Of a DNA stretch of 57,934 nt, positions 35,846 to 44,665 are shown one piece after another. The notes under the pieces are model-generated. The model searched no databases. It saw only the letters and a list, made by a program, of their open reading frames with translations, and was not told the origin of the DNA. This stretch comes from Acetoanaerobium pronyense (GTDB lineage: Bacteria; Bacillota; Clostridia; Peptostreptococcales; Filifactoraceae). The DNA is taken from positions 1 through 57,934 of the forward strand of contig NZ_JAGGLI010000016.1 of assembly GCF_017874355.1 (NCBI RefSeq), read 5' to 3'. Made by a program: the position numbers and the translations under genes. The stretch's first letter is position 1. Every line of letters starts with the position of its first letter.

Positions 35846-36907
35846 TTATAATTCTATCAATTCTTTTGGAGATTTTGAAAGAATCTCGTGACCGTTTTCA
35901 GTAACAACCACAAGGTCTTCTATTCTAACTCCTCCAAAGTCAGGAATATAAATTCCTGGCTCATCTGTAACAACCATATTAGGCTCAAGTATAATATCCC
36001 CTTCTGGATTTAAATTAGGCAGCTCATGGACCTTAAGGCCAACACCGTGACCAAGCCCATGACCAAACTTATCTCCGTATCCATAGCTTGAAATTATATC
36101 TCTAGCAATAAAGTCAACATCTTTGCCTTTTACCCCAGGCTTTATGTGACTTAAAGCTTTAGTTTGGGCCTCTAGCACAATGTTGTATATTTTTTTCTGC
36201 TCGTTCGTTGCTTTACCTAAAACTACAGTTCTAGTCATATCAGAACAATATCCATTATATATACACCCGAAGTCTAATGTCAAGAAATCTCCATCTTCCA
36301 ATACTTTGTCAGATGCCACTCCATGGGGAAGGGCAGATCTTTTTCCAGATGCCACTATCATTTGGAAGGATAAACCACTAGCCCCATTTTTTTTCATAAA
36401 TGATTCAATTTCATGGGCTATATCTAGCTCTATCGCTCCTGGTTTGATAAATGGAAGGATGTGTTCAAATGCTTTGTCTGCAATCTCAGCTGCTTTTCTC
36501 AAATTTTCTATTTCACTTTCATCTTTTATAGCTCTTATTTTCACTAAATCTTCTCCTATTGAGACCATTTCAAGGGTATCAATATCAGAAAGTAGTTTTT
36601 TGTATGTAAAGACATCCATATGGTTATCTTCAATTCCTAGGTTTGTAATATTTAGCTCTTTCAAATGATGACTTAAGGGAAGATCTTTAGACATTGTAAG
36701 AACTTCATATCCCTCACATTGTTTTTTTGCCTGCTCTATATATCTAAAATCAGCTATAAAAAAGCTGTTTTTAGGAGTAATCACTAAATATCCTGTGCTT
36801 CCTGTGAATCCTGAGAAATAAAATCTGTTTTCAGGCATGTAAATAAGCGCCCCATCTAAGCTTTTTTCTTTTATTAGATTTCTCAAATTTTCTAGTCTCT
36901 TTATCAT
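35846..36907 (-). CDS. Xaa-Pro aminopeptidase (M24, YqhT-type)
   Basis: A 353-residue M24B metallopeptidase that removes N-terminal residues before proline. The metal ligands are in LDFGCIYNGYCSDMTRT (two Asp), GHGLGHGVGLKVHE (His) and EPGIYIPDFGGVRIED (Glu residues). An N-terminal creatinase-like domain (MPENRFYFSGFTGSTGYLV) precedes. I take ATG at 36907; GTG one codon earlier is also possible with GGAGAG. It leads efp. Confidence 0.94.
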   Translation of the reverse strand: MIKRLENLRNLIKEKSLDGALIYMPENRFYFSGFTGSTGYLVITPKNSFFIADFRYIEQAKKQCEGYEVLTMSKDLPLSHHLKELNITNLGIEDNHMDVFTYKKLLSDIDTLEMVSIGEDLVKIRAIKDESEIENLRKAAEIADKAFEHILPFIKPGAIELDIAHEIESFMKKNGASGLSFQMIVASGKRSALPHGVASDKVLEDGDFLTLDFGCIYNGYCSDMTRTVVLGKATNEQKKIYNIVLEAQTKALSHIKPGVKGKDVDFIARDIISSYGYGDKFGHGLGHGVGLKVHELPNLNPEGDIILEPNMVVTDEPGIYIPDFGGVRIEDLVVVTENGHEILSKSPKELIEL

Positions 36908-37056
36908 CACTGCACTCTCCTTAGGTTTATTTGTATGATATGTTTGAATTATTAAGTCTCATCAAATAAGTCTGAATCTTCCTTAATATTTTCATAATAT
37001 AATATTATCATAATTTAAATACACTTTATAGAGAATTATTTAATGAAGTGAAATCA

Positions 37057-37755
37057 CTAGATTTCACCAATTAGCTTTTTTATCACTACTTCCATAGGAT
37101 CAACTAGAGGCTTAGAAAAATCTTCAGGCTTTATAGCTAAGACAATTTCTGTACATCCAGCTATTAAAACATCTGCTCCTTCACTAATTAAGTATTCTCC
37201 AGCCTCTATTAGAAGTCTTTTTGCCTCTTTGAAATCCTTTCCGCTTTTTATTCCTATTTCATCTGAATATATAGCTTCCATAACTTTATTTTGCTGAATT
37301 TCCTTGCTTGGATAAATCACATGGTAGTCTTTTAAATATTTAGTAAAAAGCTCGCTATTTACCGTTCCAGAGGTAGCTAATATTCCTATTTTTTTTATAT
37401 TTGAAAAACGAAGCTCAATAAATTTTTCAAGCTCCTTTAAGGCATTTAATATAGGATAATTTACAGCCTTTGAAACATCCTCTATAAAATAATGTGCAGT
37501 GATGCAAGGTATACAGCCTATATCTACTCCTGTTTTTTCAAGATTTTTCGCAGCATCTATCATTTGATTTACTGGACTTTCTCCCCTCCCTAAAATAGCT
37601 TTAGTCCTGTCTGGTATTTTAGAGTTACTGTCTATTATTACTCGAAAATGGTCCTGATCAGCATTAACCTTTGTAGCTTTTATAAGATTCATATAAAAAT
37701 TGGCTGTGGCTTCTGGACCCATTCCACCTATAATCCCTATAACTTTATTGTTCAT
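37057..37755 (-). CDS. Aspartate/glutamate racemase family protein
   Basis: A 232-residue PLP-independent amino-acid racemase. Family features are GIIGGMGPEATANFYM, DSNSKIPDRTKAIL, and the two catalytic cysteine loops IPCITAHYF and IAGCTEI. The first has Ile where many aspartate racemases have Asn (PCNTAHY). It probably makes a D-amino acid such as D-aspartate; the substrate is not proven. I use ATG at 37755 after AAGAGG; a longer reading adds 37 non-family residues. It follows the Mur-type ligase and ATP-grasp genes, implying a shared pathway. Its stop lies in an 8-bp hairpin (37048-37067). Confidence 0.88.
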   Translation of the reverse strand: MNNKVIGIIGGMGPEATANFYMNLIKATKVNADQDHFRVIIDSNSKIPDRTKAILGRGESPVNQMIDAAKNLEKTGVDIGCIPCITAHYFIEDVSKAVNYPILNALKELEKFIELRFSNIKKIGILATSGTVNSELFTKYLKDYHVIYPSKEIQQNKVMEAIYSDEIGIKSGKDFKEAKRLLIEAGEYLISEGADVLIAGCTEIVLAIKPEDFSKPLVDPMEVVIKKLIGEI

Positions 37756-37819
37756 AAAAAACCTCTTTCTTAATAAAAATAAGTCAGATTTCAAGAATAT
37801 ATCTGACAGGTATAGATTT

Positions 37820-39373
37820 TTAATCCATTCCACACACTCTGTCTTTAAGGGGTAAAAATAACTCATCCTTATCTAGCTTGGGATTTTTTTTATGAAGCAA
37901 GTTTAGTGCTAAATTTGCTCCATAATCCATACCTTGACAACCAGCTAAAAGTATTACATCCCCTTCGCCTGCATGACTTAAAGAATTATCTATTGCTTCA
38001 TCAAGCTCCTCATAAATAGTATATCTAAGTCCTGCATTATCGAGGACCTCTTTAAATACCTGAACCTCTTCGTCTAAAACCTTATCTTTTTCAGTTGTAT
38101 GGGATATGCTTTTTGTAGCAATTATATGATTAAGGCCAAGCTTTTTAGACCATTTCACTATTGATTCTGCATTTTCCTTATTTACTATTGGCCCTCTCGA
38201 CCCTCTTATGGCATAAACAAGCTCAAGATTTTTATAATCCATATAATCTAAGGTTTCAAGAGTTACGTCAATGTTTCCGCTATTTGCAAAGTGGTCATCT
38301 ATTATTTTAAAATCTTTTTCATAAATAAATTCAAATCTTCTTTCAACACCTACAAAAGTGGTGAAACTCTCTTTTATAGTTTCAATAGGAATTCCTGATA
38401 AAAGCCCTACACCAATTGCAACCATAGCATTATAAACCGAATGATAGCCTGGAACAGAAAGAGATAGTTCATACTCAGATTTTTCGTAAGTATAATCTCC
38501 TACTGTAAAAGGTTTACGTATATCAAGTACAAATTTCCCTCTTCCGCTAGATAGGTCAAGATTTTTACAGCAAAAATGTCCTTCGTCTTTTTCTACAGAG
38601 AAAGTAAGTACATTGGCTTTTGTTTTTTCTTGCAAAGATGATGAGTATGGACAATCTAGATTAAGTATAGCCCAGCTCCCTTCCTTTGCATTTGTAATTA
38701 GGCTTGATTTGGCTTTAAAGTATTCTTCAAAGCTACCGTGCAAATCTATATGCTCCCTACTAATATTGTTAAAGGTCACTATATCAAAATCTACGCCATA
38801 GACTCTTTTAAGATCAAGAGCAGATGAAGAGACTTCCATTGTAACCACATCAATATTTTCATCATGCATATCTCTTAAATAACCCTGCAAGTCAAGAGAT
38901 TCTGGTGTTGTAAGATATGAAGGTATCTCCTTTTTCTTATACTTTATTGATACAGTTCCTATTATGCCTGTACTTAAACCAAAGGTTTCAAATATATGAT
39001 TTGTCATATATGCAGTAGTAGTCTTTCCATTTGTGGCTGTAATACCTATCATTTTCATTTTTTTTGAAGGATTATTATAAAAGTTGGAAGAAATTATGGC
39101 TAAAGCCTTTCTCGAATCCTCTACTAATATTTGAGGTATTTCAAAATCTTTATTTATTACTTCTACAATTACTGCTACGGCTCCGTTTTTTATAGCTGAA
39201 TCTATATATGAATGACCATCTGTCTTATATCCCTTTATGCATACGAAGATATCATCTTTTTTAGTTTTTCCTGAATGATAAGATACTCCATTAATCTCAA
39301 GTTGATTTAAAAACTCGTCTCCTGTTGTTCCAATTATATTTAGGCCAGATAAAAGCTCTTTTAATTTCGGCAA
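37820..39373 (-). CDS. MurE-like Mur ligase with altered C-terminal motifs
   Basis: A 517-residue ligase whose first two thirds follow MurE: the MurE N-terminal fold, P-loop GITATNGKTTT at about residues 110-120, TTPESLDLQ, VTMEVSSSALDLKRV and NISREHIDLHGSFEEYF. The C-terminal domain departs from MurE: the DYAHTPD stretch is DDHFANSGN, the diamino-acid motif DNPR is missing (ATKSISHTTEKDK occupies that place), and GKGHE reads GCQGMD. So it probably ligates something other than meso-DAP or Lys onto a UDP-MurNAc-dipeptide, or acts on another acceptor. It starts at TTG behind AAGGAG; the reading from an upstream GTG contains that site. It is between an ATP-grasp ligase and a racemase. Confidence 0.85.
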   Translation of the reverse strand: MPKLKELLSGLNIIGTTGDEFLNQLEINGVSYHSGKTKKDDIFVCIKGYKTDGHSYIDSAIKNGAVAVIVEVINKDFEIPQILVEDSRKALAIISSNFYNNPSKKMKMIGITATNGKTTTAYMTNHIFETFGLSTGIIGTVSIKYKKKEIPSYLTTPESLDLQGYLRDMHDENIDVVTMEVSSSALDLKRVYGVDFDIVTFNNISREHIDLHGSFEEYFKAKSSLITNAKEGSWAILNLDCPYSSSLQEKTKANVLTFSVEKDEGHFCCKNLDLSSGRGKFVLDIRKPFTVGDYTYEKSEYELSLSVPGYHSVYNAMVAIGVGLLSGIPIETIKESFTTFVGVERRFEFIYEKDFKIIDDHFANSGNIDVTLETLDYMDYKNLELVYAIRGSRGPIVNKENAESIVKWSKKLGLNHIIATKSISHTTEKDKVLDEEVQVFKEVLDNAGLRYTIYEELDEAIDNSLSHAGEGDVILLAGCQGMDYGANLALNLLHKKNPKLDKDELFLPLKDRVCGMD

Positions 39374-39390
39374 AATAAATCTCCTTTCAA

Positions 39391-40572
39391 TCACTTAAAT
39401 AGTTTTCTAAAAACCTTTTTCATAAGAATCCCATTAAATTCAAAAAATGGTTTTGAATCAGATACGTCCCAAATTGCATAGGCTTTAGGTCTAAATAAAG
39501 ACTTTATAATTTCTGAAGTTTTTAACTGCTTTGTCTTTACATAACCTCTGCTTGCTAAAAAATCCTCATATGCATACCAAAAAACAAGACCTGTGTCTTT
39601 TTTTATTTCCTGAGGCTCTATTTTTTCTCCTGTAAGCTCCATATAGGTAAGGTAAGGCATATTGACCCCAACCTTTTCAAGAAGGCTATTTAAATTGGTA
39701 ATTCTTACATTTACCTCTATAAGATAAAAATCTCCTGTTACTGCATCTTTTTTAAATTCTATTTCAGCAAAACCTTTAAATCCTACTCCTTCTAAAAACT
39801 TTGCTCCTATATCGTATAGTTCCTGAACATATTTTTGTCCGGTATATACAGATGCTCCAAAATTAATAGGATACTGCCTATATTTTTGACATGTAAGCCA
39901 GTTAGTAACTTTAGCCTCTTGATTTAAATAAGCATCAAAGGTATACATATGATCATCAAAACCTGGAATTATTCTTTGAACTATGACCTCAAGACCTGCT
40001 TTTTTTGCTTTATCAATTGCTTCAACAAGTTCTTTCCTGTCATTAACCTTGAACATCTTTCTTCTAAAAGTAGACACAAAAGCAGGCGAATCAACAGGCT
40101 TTACAATACATGGATATTTTAATATAGTTTCTATTTTTTCAATGTAGTTATCTTCTGTAAGTCTTATAGTCTCTGGAACCTTCACATTCATTAGGGATGC
40201 CAATGAATGAAGCTTTTCCTTATTCATTAGCTCAGTATAAAGCCCCTTTTTTGTCTGAGGAATTAAAAAATATTCTTTTAGTTCATATAAATATGTATCT
40301 ACAAACTCAACATAGGGATCTGCACATGGAATAAGCACCGGTGAAGCATCTTGTTTTTTTGCATAATCAATCAAAAATTCAAGAAACGCCTTTGAATTTT
40401 CCTTGTAATGAGGGCCTATAAGTTTTTCAGAGCAATACTTAGATCTGAATCCATAGGCACCATTATCAGAGTAATCTACTGCTGCTACAACAACTCCGTT
40501 TTTTCCCAGACACCTTATGGTACTAAGCCCGATATAATAATTTGCTCCTAAAATAACAGCCTTATTTTTCAT
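39391..40572 (-). CDS. ATP-grasp carboxylate-amine ligase (D-aspartate-ligase-like)
   Basis: A 393-residue ATP-grasp enzyme. The N-terminal pre-ATP-grasp domain reads VILGANYYIGLSTIRCLGKNG, ATP-grasp features follow (PCIVKPVDSPAF, VIVQRIIPG, the late GFAEIEFK and LIEVNVRITN metal-binding segment). It resembles the COG3919 group, which includes the D-aspartate ligase of Enterococcus faecium peptidoglycan cross-bridges, but the match is by motif only. It leads the operon with the Mur-type ligase and racemase. An amide bond formed with a D-amino acid is the natural guess. It starts with an AGGAGG site. Confidence 0.82.
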   Translation of the reverse strand: MKNKAVILGANYYIGLSTIRCLGKNGVVVAAVDYSDNGAYGFRSKYCSEKLIGPHYKENSKAFLEFLIDYAKKQDASPVLIPCADPYVEFVDTYLYELKEYFLIPQTKKGLYTELMNKEKLHSLASLMNVKVPETIRLTEDNYIEKIETILKYPCIVKPVDSPAFVSTFRRKMFKVNDRKELVEAIDKAKKAGLEVIVQRIIPGFDDHMYTFDAYLNQEAKVTNWLTCQKYRQYPINFGASVYTGQKYVQELYDIGAKFLEGVGFKGFAEIEFKKDAVTGDFYLIEVNVRITNLNSLLEKVGVNMPYLTYMELTGEKIEPQEIKKDTGLVFWYAYEDFLASRGYVKTKQLKTSEIIKSLFRPKAYAIWDVSDSKPFFEFNGILMKKVFRKLFK

Positions 40573-40620
40573 CTTAACCCTCCTAGTTCTAACTAATTAT
40601 CAAGTTATAATTTTACCATG

Positions 40621-40656
40621 AAAAAACCCCGAAAAACAACTACTGCTTCGAGGCTT
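40621..40656 (-). terminator. Terminator after the YczE-type gene
   Basis: Stem CCTCGAA/TTCGGGG with an internal ACAACTACTG-type loop and six T on minus. It separates the YczE-type gene from the ATP-grasp operon. Confidence 0.75.
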
Positions 40657-40718
40657 ATGCTAACTATATTATAATAATTTTTTTATTTATCTTAAAATTC
40701 TTTAGAGTCACAGTACAT

Positions 40719-41366
40719 CTATGCAGGCTCTTTTACAGCTCTTGCTAAGGCAATATTTTTGTTTATGCTTGGATCATAGTTAAAATGCTTAAATATAAAA
40801 TTGAGCATATATCCACCCCCAAAAGCATTTATTATAGTTCCTATTCCAAATGTTCCTCCTAGAAGAATTCCAAGGGCTATTACAGTAAATTCCATTGCTG
40901 GTCTTACTATAGATACAGGCTTTCCTGTAAGTCTTACAAGACCTACCATTAGTCCGTCTCTAGGCCCTGCTCCCAGTCTTCCACTCATATATATATATAC
41001 TCCAAAATTAAAGAGAAACATTCCTAATAAAAGATATAGCATTTTCCCTGAAATCATATCTACCCTTGGAATAATTCCTAATTTGTCAATTAAGTCCACA
41101 AAAAATCCTATAAAAAACATATTAAGTATAGTCCCTATACCTGGATAAAGCTTTATAAACAAAGAAAGTAATAAGACAGCTACTCCTGTGAGTTGAGTCA
41201 CTCTACCAAAAGATATACCGGTTACAATTGATATTCCTTCATGAAGAGTTCCCCATGGATTTAATCCCAGTCCTGAGTATCTTGTCATATTAGTTCCAAA
41301 CGCTATTATTATAAATCCCATAATTAATCTTGGTATTTTTTTTAATATAAGATTTAAATGCTCCAA
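40719..41366 (-). CDS. YczE/YyaS/YitT-family membrane protein
   Basis: A 215-residue polytopic protein with five or so hydrophobic helices and family stretches GLGLNPWGTLHEGIS, GAGPRDGLMVGL and FGGTFGIGTIINAFGGG-like text. Family members are integral membrane proteins of unknown transport role; some YczE proteins sit beside peptide-antibiotic genes. It starts at TTG with a GAAGGG site. A terminator divides it from the downstream ATP-grasp operon, so co-function is unproven. Confidence 0.85.
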   Translation of the reverse strand: MEHLNLILKKIPRLIMGFIIIAFGTNMTRYSGLGLNPWGTLHEGISIVTGISFGRVTQLTGVAVLLLSLFIKLYPGIGTILNMFFIGFFVDLIDKLGIIPRVDMISGKMLYLLLGMFLFNFGVYIYMSGRLGAGPRDGLMVGLVRLTGKPVSIVRPAMEFTVIALGILLGGTFGIGTIINAFGGGYMLNFIFKHFNYDPSINKNIALARAVKEPA

Positions 41367-41464
41367 AAAAATCCCTTCTCTCTATATATAAGTCTAATAT
41401 TTTCTACTTTTAATAATACTACTTTTTTTAAAATAAATCCAACCCTACTTAAATTAGAGTTTTT

Positions 41465-42226
41465 TTAAAATAAATTATCTAAGAGATTTTTTAAGGTGTC
41501 CATTTTAATCTGTCCAGGAGCAGATGCTTCACCTAAAAACCCAAATGTCATATCTGAGCCATAATGGCCTCCAACCACTCTAGAAATTACCCCTTTCTCC
41601 CCCATGCACATAGATATTATAGGAGAATTAATCATATTTTTGGCTTCTAATGTAGTATTTAAGAGATTTATAGTATCTTCGAGAGACTCGGCCATTACAG
41701 CAATCTTTGGTATATCTGCTCCATTTTTTATAGATTCTAATATTTTGTTTAAGATAACTCCTGGCTCCGGAGTTTTAATAAAATTATGATAAGAGAGTAT
41801 AAGCTTTATGTCTAAGTCTTTAATAATCCTTTTTACTTTTTTTATATATTCTTTTCCTTTTGAAAGCTCAACATCAATAATATCAATTAATTTTTCTTTG
41901 GATACAGCTTCTAAAATCTTAAGTTTGCTCTCGTCCTTGATTTTTTTCTTGCCACCTTCCGAATAATCTCTGATGGTAAATATAAGAGGGATATCTTTAA
42001 TTTCATCTTTTAAAGCTTTTAATCCCATTACTATATCTTCTATATTTTCACTTTCAAAACAGTCAACTCTCCACTCTATAATATCTGGAGTAGCTAAATA
42101 AAGCATTTTAGCATCTTCACAGAGGGATTTTATATCATTAGAAACTAAAGGCAAACATATAAGTACTTTTTCTCCCCCAAATACTCTTCCTCTTATATCT
42201 ATTTTTTTTTCGCTTATTATTCTCAT
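41465..42226 (-). CDS. aroD: Type I 3-dehydroquinate dehydratase
   Basis: A 253-residue class I dehydroquinase that makes 3-dehydroshikimate by a Schiff base. Key features are EWRVDCFES near residue 50, PLIFTIRD, LSYHNFIKTPE (catalytic His), and PKIAVMAES (Schiff-base Lys), then MGEKGVISRVVGGHYGSDMTFG at the end. I start at 42226, 8 bases behind GAAGGAG; a longer reading adds 14 residues. It diverges from shikimate kinase, so two steps of the shikimate pathway are adjacent but on opposite strands. Confidence 0.95.
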   Translation of the reverse strand: MRIISEKKIDIRGRVFGGEKVLICLPLVSNDIKSLCEDAKMLYLATPDIIEWRVDCFESENIEDIVMGLKALKDEIKDIPLIFTIRDYSEGGKKKIKDESKLKILEAVSKEKLIDIIDVELSKGKEYIKKVKRIIKDLDIKLILSYHNFIKTPEPGVILNKILESIKNGADIPKIAVMAESLEDTINLLNTTLEAKNMINSPIISMCMGEKGVISRVVGGHYGSDMTFGFLGEASAPGQIKMDTLKNLLDNLF

Positions 42227-42324
42227 AGAAATCTCCTTCATAATAAAAATGGTTTCCCTACTTAACATTATTGTATAATATTAGATAAAATAATCTAGTC
42301 ATATTTTGTAGGGGAGGATTTATC

Positions 42325-42825
42325 GTGAAATTAGCTTTTATTGGTATGATGGGCTCTGGAAAGACCACAATAAGCAAAGTTGTCTCAGATTTATTGAGTC
42401 TTAAGTATTTTAGTATAGATGAAGAAATTGAAAAAAACAATAAAAAAACAATAACTGATATATTTAAAGAAGAGGGAGAAGCGTATTTTCGAAATGAAGA
42501 GCTTTTGACTATATCAAGACTAGCAAAGAAAAATGATGCAGTTATTGATTGCGGTGGTGGAATAATCCTCAATCCAAAAAATATAGAAATTTTAAAAGAA
42601 AATGGTTTTATAGTTTTATTTTTAAATAGGGATATTGATGCGATATTTGAAGATATTGATTCTAATACAAGACCCCTCTTGAAAGAAAACCCAGAAAAAC
42701 TATTTGAAATATATAATCATAGAATTGAAAAATATAGAACCTATTCAGATTATATTATCGATAATGATGGAACTATTGACAAAGTAGCAAAATCTATAAA
42801 AAATTTAGTTTTGAGTTTAAAATAA
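42325..42825 (+). CDS. aroK: Shikimate kinase
   Basis: A 166-residue shikimate kinase: P-loop GMMGSGKTTIS, DEEIEK, FRNEE and CGGGII (shikimate-binding region), NRDIDAIFED, and the arginine RPLL lid. It starts at GTG after GGGGAGG. It stands alone on plus, with a TATAAT at 42274-42279 upstream and a bidirectional terminator downstream. It diverges from aroD across about 98 bases. Confidence 0.95.
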   Translation: MKLAFIGMMGSGKTTISKVVSDLLSLKYFSIDEEIEKNNKKTITDIFKEEGEAYFRNEELLTISRLAKKNDAVIDCGGGIILNPKNIEILKENGFIVLFLNRDIDAIFEDIDSNTRPLLKENPEKLFEIYNHRIEKYRTYSDYIIDNDGTIDKVAKSIKNLVLSLK

Positions 42826-42848
42826 AGTCTTCTAAAATCTTTTAAAAT

Positions 42849-42883
42849 AAAAAAGAAATCGAGGATTCCCCGATTTCTTTTTT
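42849..42883. terminator. Bidirectional terminator between aroK and glnS
   Basis: A 13-bp stem AAAAAAGAAATCG/CGATTTCTTTTTT gives an A-run on one side and a T-run on the other for both convergent genes. Confidence 0.92.
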
Positions 42884-42885
42884 AT

Positions 42886-44574
42886 TTACTTCCCTTTTTT
42901 ATTAAATGAATCCTTTAAGGATACAATTTGATTAAACACAAGCTGATTTTCAGTAGTATCTTTTGTATCTACAACAAAGTACCCATGTCTTGTGAACTGG
43001 AATTTTTCATCTTTTTGAGCAGACTCAAAACTCTTTTCAAGATAGCAATCTTTTAATACTTTCTTAGAATTATTATTGTATTTGTACTCTTCATCATCTT
43101 CATTTTCTTTAATGAAAAGATAATCGTAGAGCCTAACTGTAGCCTTCACATTTTCTGTAGCACTCACCCAGTGAATAGTTCCCTTTACTTTCCTCCCCGT
43201 AAAGCCAGTTCCAGACTTAGTCTGAGGATCATATGTGCATCTGATTTCTATAATATTTCCAGCTTCATCCTTAATCACTTCTTCACATTTTACAAAATAT
43301 GCGTTTCTAAGTCTTACTTCATTTCCAGGAAATAATCTATAATACTTAGAAGGAGGATTTTCCATAAAGTCATCTTGCTCAATATATAACTCTTTTGTAA
43401 ATGGAATCTTTCTTGTTCCCATTTCTTCATTTTCTGAATTATTTTCTCCCTCCAGCCACTCTACTTCTCCTTCAGGATAATTTGTAATTACTAATTTAAG
43501 AGGATTTAGGACAGCCATCTTCCTACTTGCCTTCATCTTTAAATCTTCTCTAATGCAGTGCTCTAAAAGTGAGATATCAACAGTACTATTAGCCTTGGAA
43601 ACACCAATTTTGTCAGCAAAGCTTCTTATAGATTCTGGAGTATATCCTCTTCTTCTAAGCCCTGATATTGTAGACATTCTTGGATCATCCCAACCATCTA
43701 CAAGTTTTTCATCTACTAATTTTTTCAAATGCCTTTTACTCATTATCATATTTGTCATTTCAAGTCTTGCAAACTCTATCTGTTTAGGTGGATTTTTCCA
43801 TTTTGTCTCTTTAAGTACCCAGTCATACAAAGGTCTGTGGGCTTCAAATTCAAGTGTACATATAGAATGGGTTATATTTTCGACTGCATCTTCAAGCGGG
43901 TGTGCATAATCATACATCGGGTATATACACCAGCTATCTCCTGTTCTATGATGATGAGCATGAGCGATTCTGTAAAGAACTGGATCACGCATATTCATGT
44001 TTGGAGACGACATATCTATTTTTGCCCTTAGAACCATTTGGCCGTCTTTGAATTCTCCGTTTTTCATTCTTTCAAATAAATCAAGGCTCTCCTCTACTGG
44101 CCTTTCTCTGTAAGGACTTTCTTTTCCAGGCTTGTCATATGTTCCTCTATATTCCTTTATTGCTTCAGCTGAAAGCTCACATACATAGGCTTTTCCATCT
44201 TTTATTAGTCCAACTGCAAGGTTGTACATTTCATCAAAATAATCCGATGCAAAAAGTAGTTCATCCCACTGAAATCCAAGCCACTTAACGTCTTCCATTA
44301 TTGAATCCACATACTCTACATCTTCTTTTACAGGATTTGTATCATCAAACCTAAGGTTACATTTTCCACTATATTTTTGAGCAGTTCCAAAATTTAAGCA
44401 AATGGATTTTGCATGACCAATATGAAGATATCCATTTGGTTCTGGGGGAAATCTGGTATATACCCTCTGTCCATAGGCTCCATTTTTTAGGTCTTCGTCT
44501 ATTATATTATGAATGAAATTGGATTGAATTATTCCTGATTCTGCATTTAACTTTTTATCATTTTCCAAACTCAA
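42886..44574 (-). CDS. glnS: Glutaminyl-tRNA synthetase
   Basis: A 562-residue class I GlnRS. The HIGH motif is [15 protein letters not shown] and the KMSKS-type motif is [28 protein letters not shown]-like binding text and the GlnRS-type C-terminal anticodon barrels are present, with the extended SKVR-like end. I take TTG at 44574, six bases after AGGGGTG; GTG at 44583 is too close to that site. Many Firmicutes lack GlnRS and use Glu-tRNA amidation, so presence here is a useful lineage marker. Confidence 0.95.
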   Translation of the reverse strand: MSLENDKKLNAESGIIQSNFIHNIIDEDLKNGAYGQRVYTRFPPEPNGYLHIGHAKSICLNFGTAQKYSGKCNLRFDDTNPVKEDVEYVDSIMEDVKWLGFQWDELLFASDYFDEMYNLAVGLIKDGKAYVCELSAEAIKEYRGTYDKPGKESPYRERPVEESLDLFERMKNGEFKDGQMVLRAKIDMSSPNMNMRDPVLYRIAHAHHHRTGDSWCIYPMYDYAHPLEDAVENITHSICTLEFEAHRPLYDWVLKETKWKNPPKQIEFARLEMTNMIMSKRHLKKLVDEKLVDGWDDPRMSTISGLRRRGYTPESIRSFADKIGVSKANSTVDISLLEHCIREDLKMKASRKMAVLNPLKLVITNYPEGEVEWLEGENNSENEEMGTRKIPFTKELYIEQDDFMENPPSKYYRLFPGNEVRLRNAYFVKCEEVIKDEAGNIIEIRCTYDPQTKSGTGFTGRKVKGTIHWVSATENVKATVRLYDYLFIKENEDDEEYKYNNNSKKVLKDCYLEKSFESAQKDEKFQFTRHGYFVVDTKDTTENQLVFNQIVSLKDSFNKKGK

Positions 44575-44617
44575 GTGCTTCACCCCTTAGTCATTTATTC
44601 AAAAACTATATTTAAGC

Positions 44618-44646
44618 ATTATAACAAAAATAATCACTACTTTCCA
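44618..44646 (-). promoter_or_regulatory. Candidate promoter of glnS
   Basis: TGGAAA (44641-44646) and TATAAT (44618-44623), 17-base spacer, in the gap before the histidine kinase. Confidence 0.45.
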
Positions 44647-44665
44647 TAAGTTGTTTTAAAATCTA

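Noticed and set aside
36180-36668. 162-codon plus-strand frame
   Set aside because: Antisense to the Xaa-Pro peptidase, which has complete motifs; no independent evidence.
42258-42572. 104-codon minus-strand frame between aroD and glnS
   Set aside because: It is antisense to the shikimate kinase start region, whose P-loop is clear.
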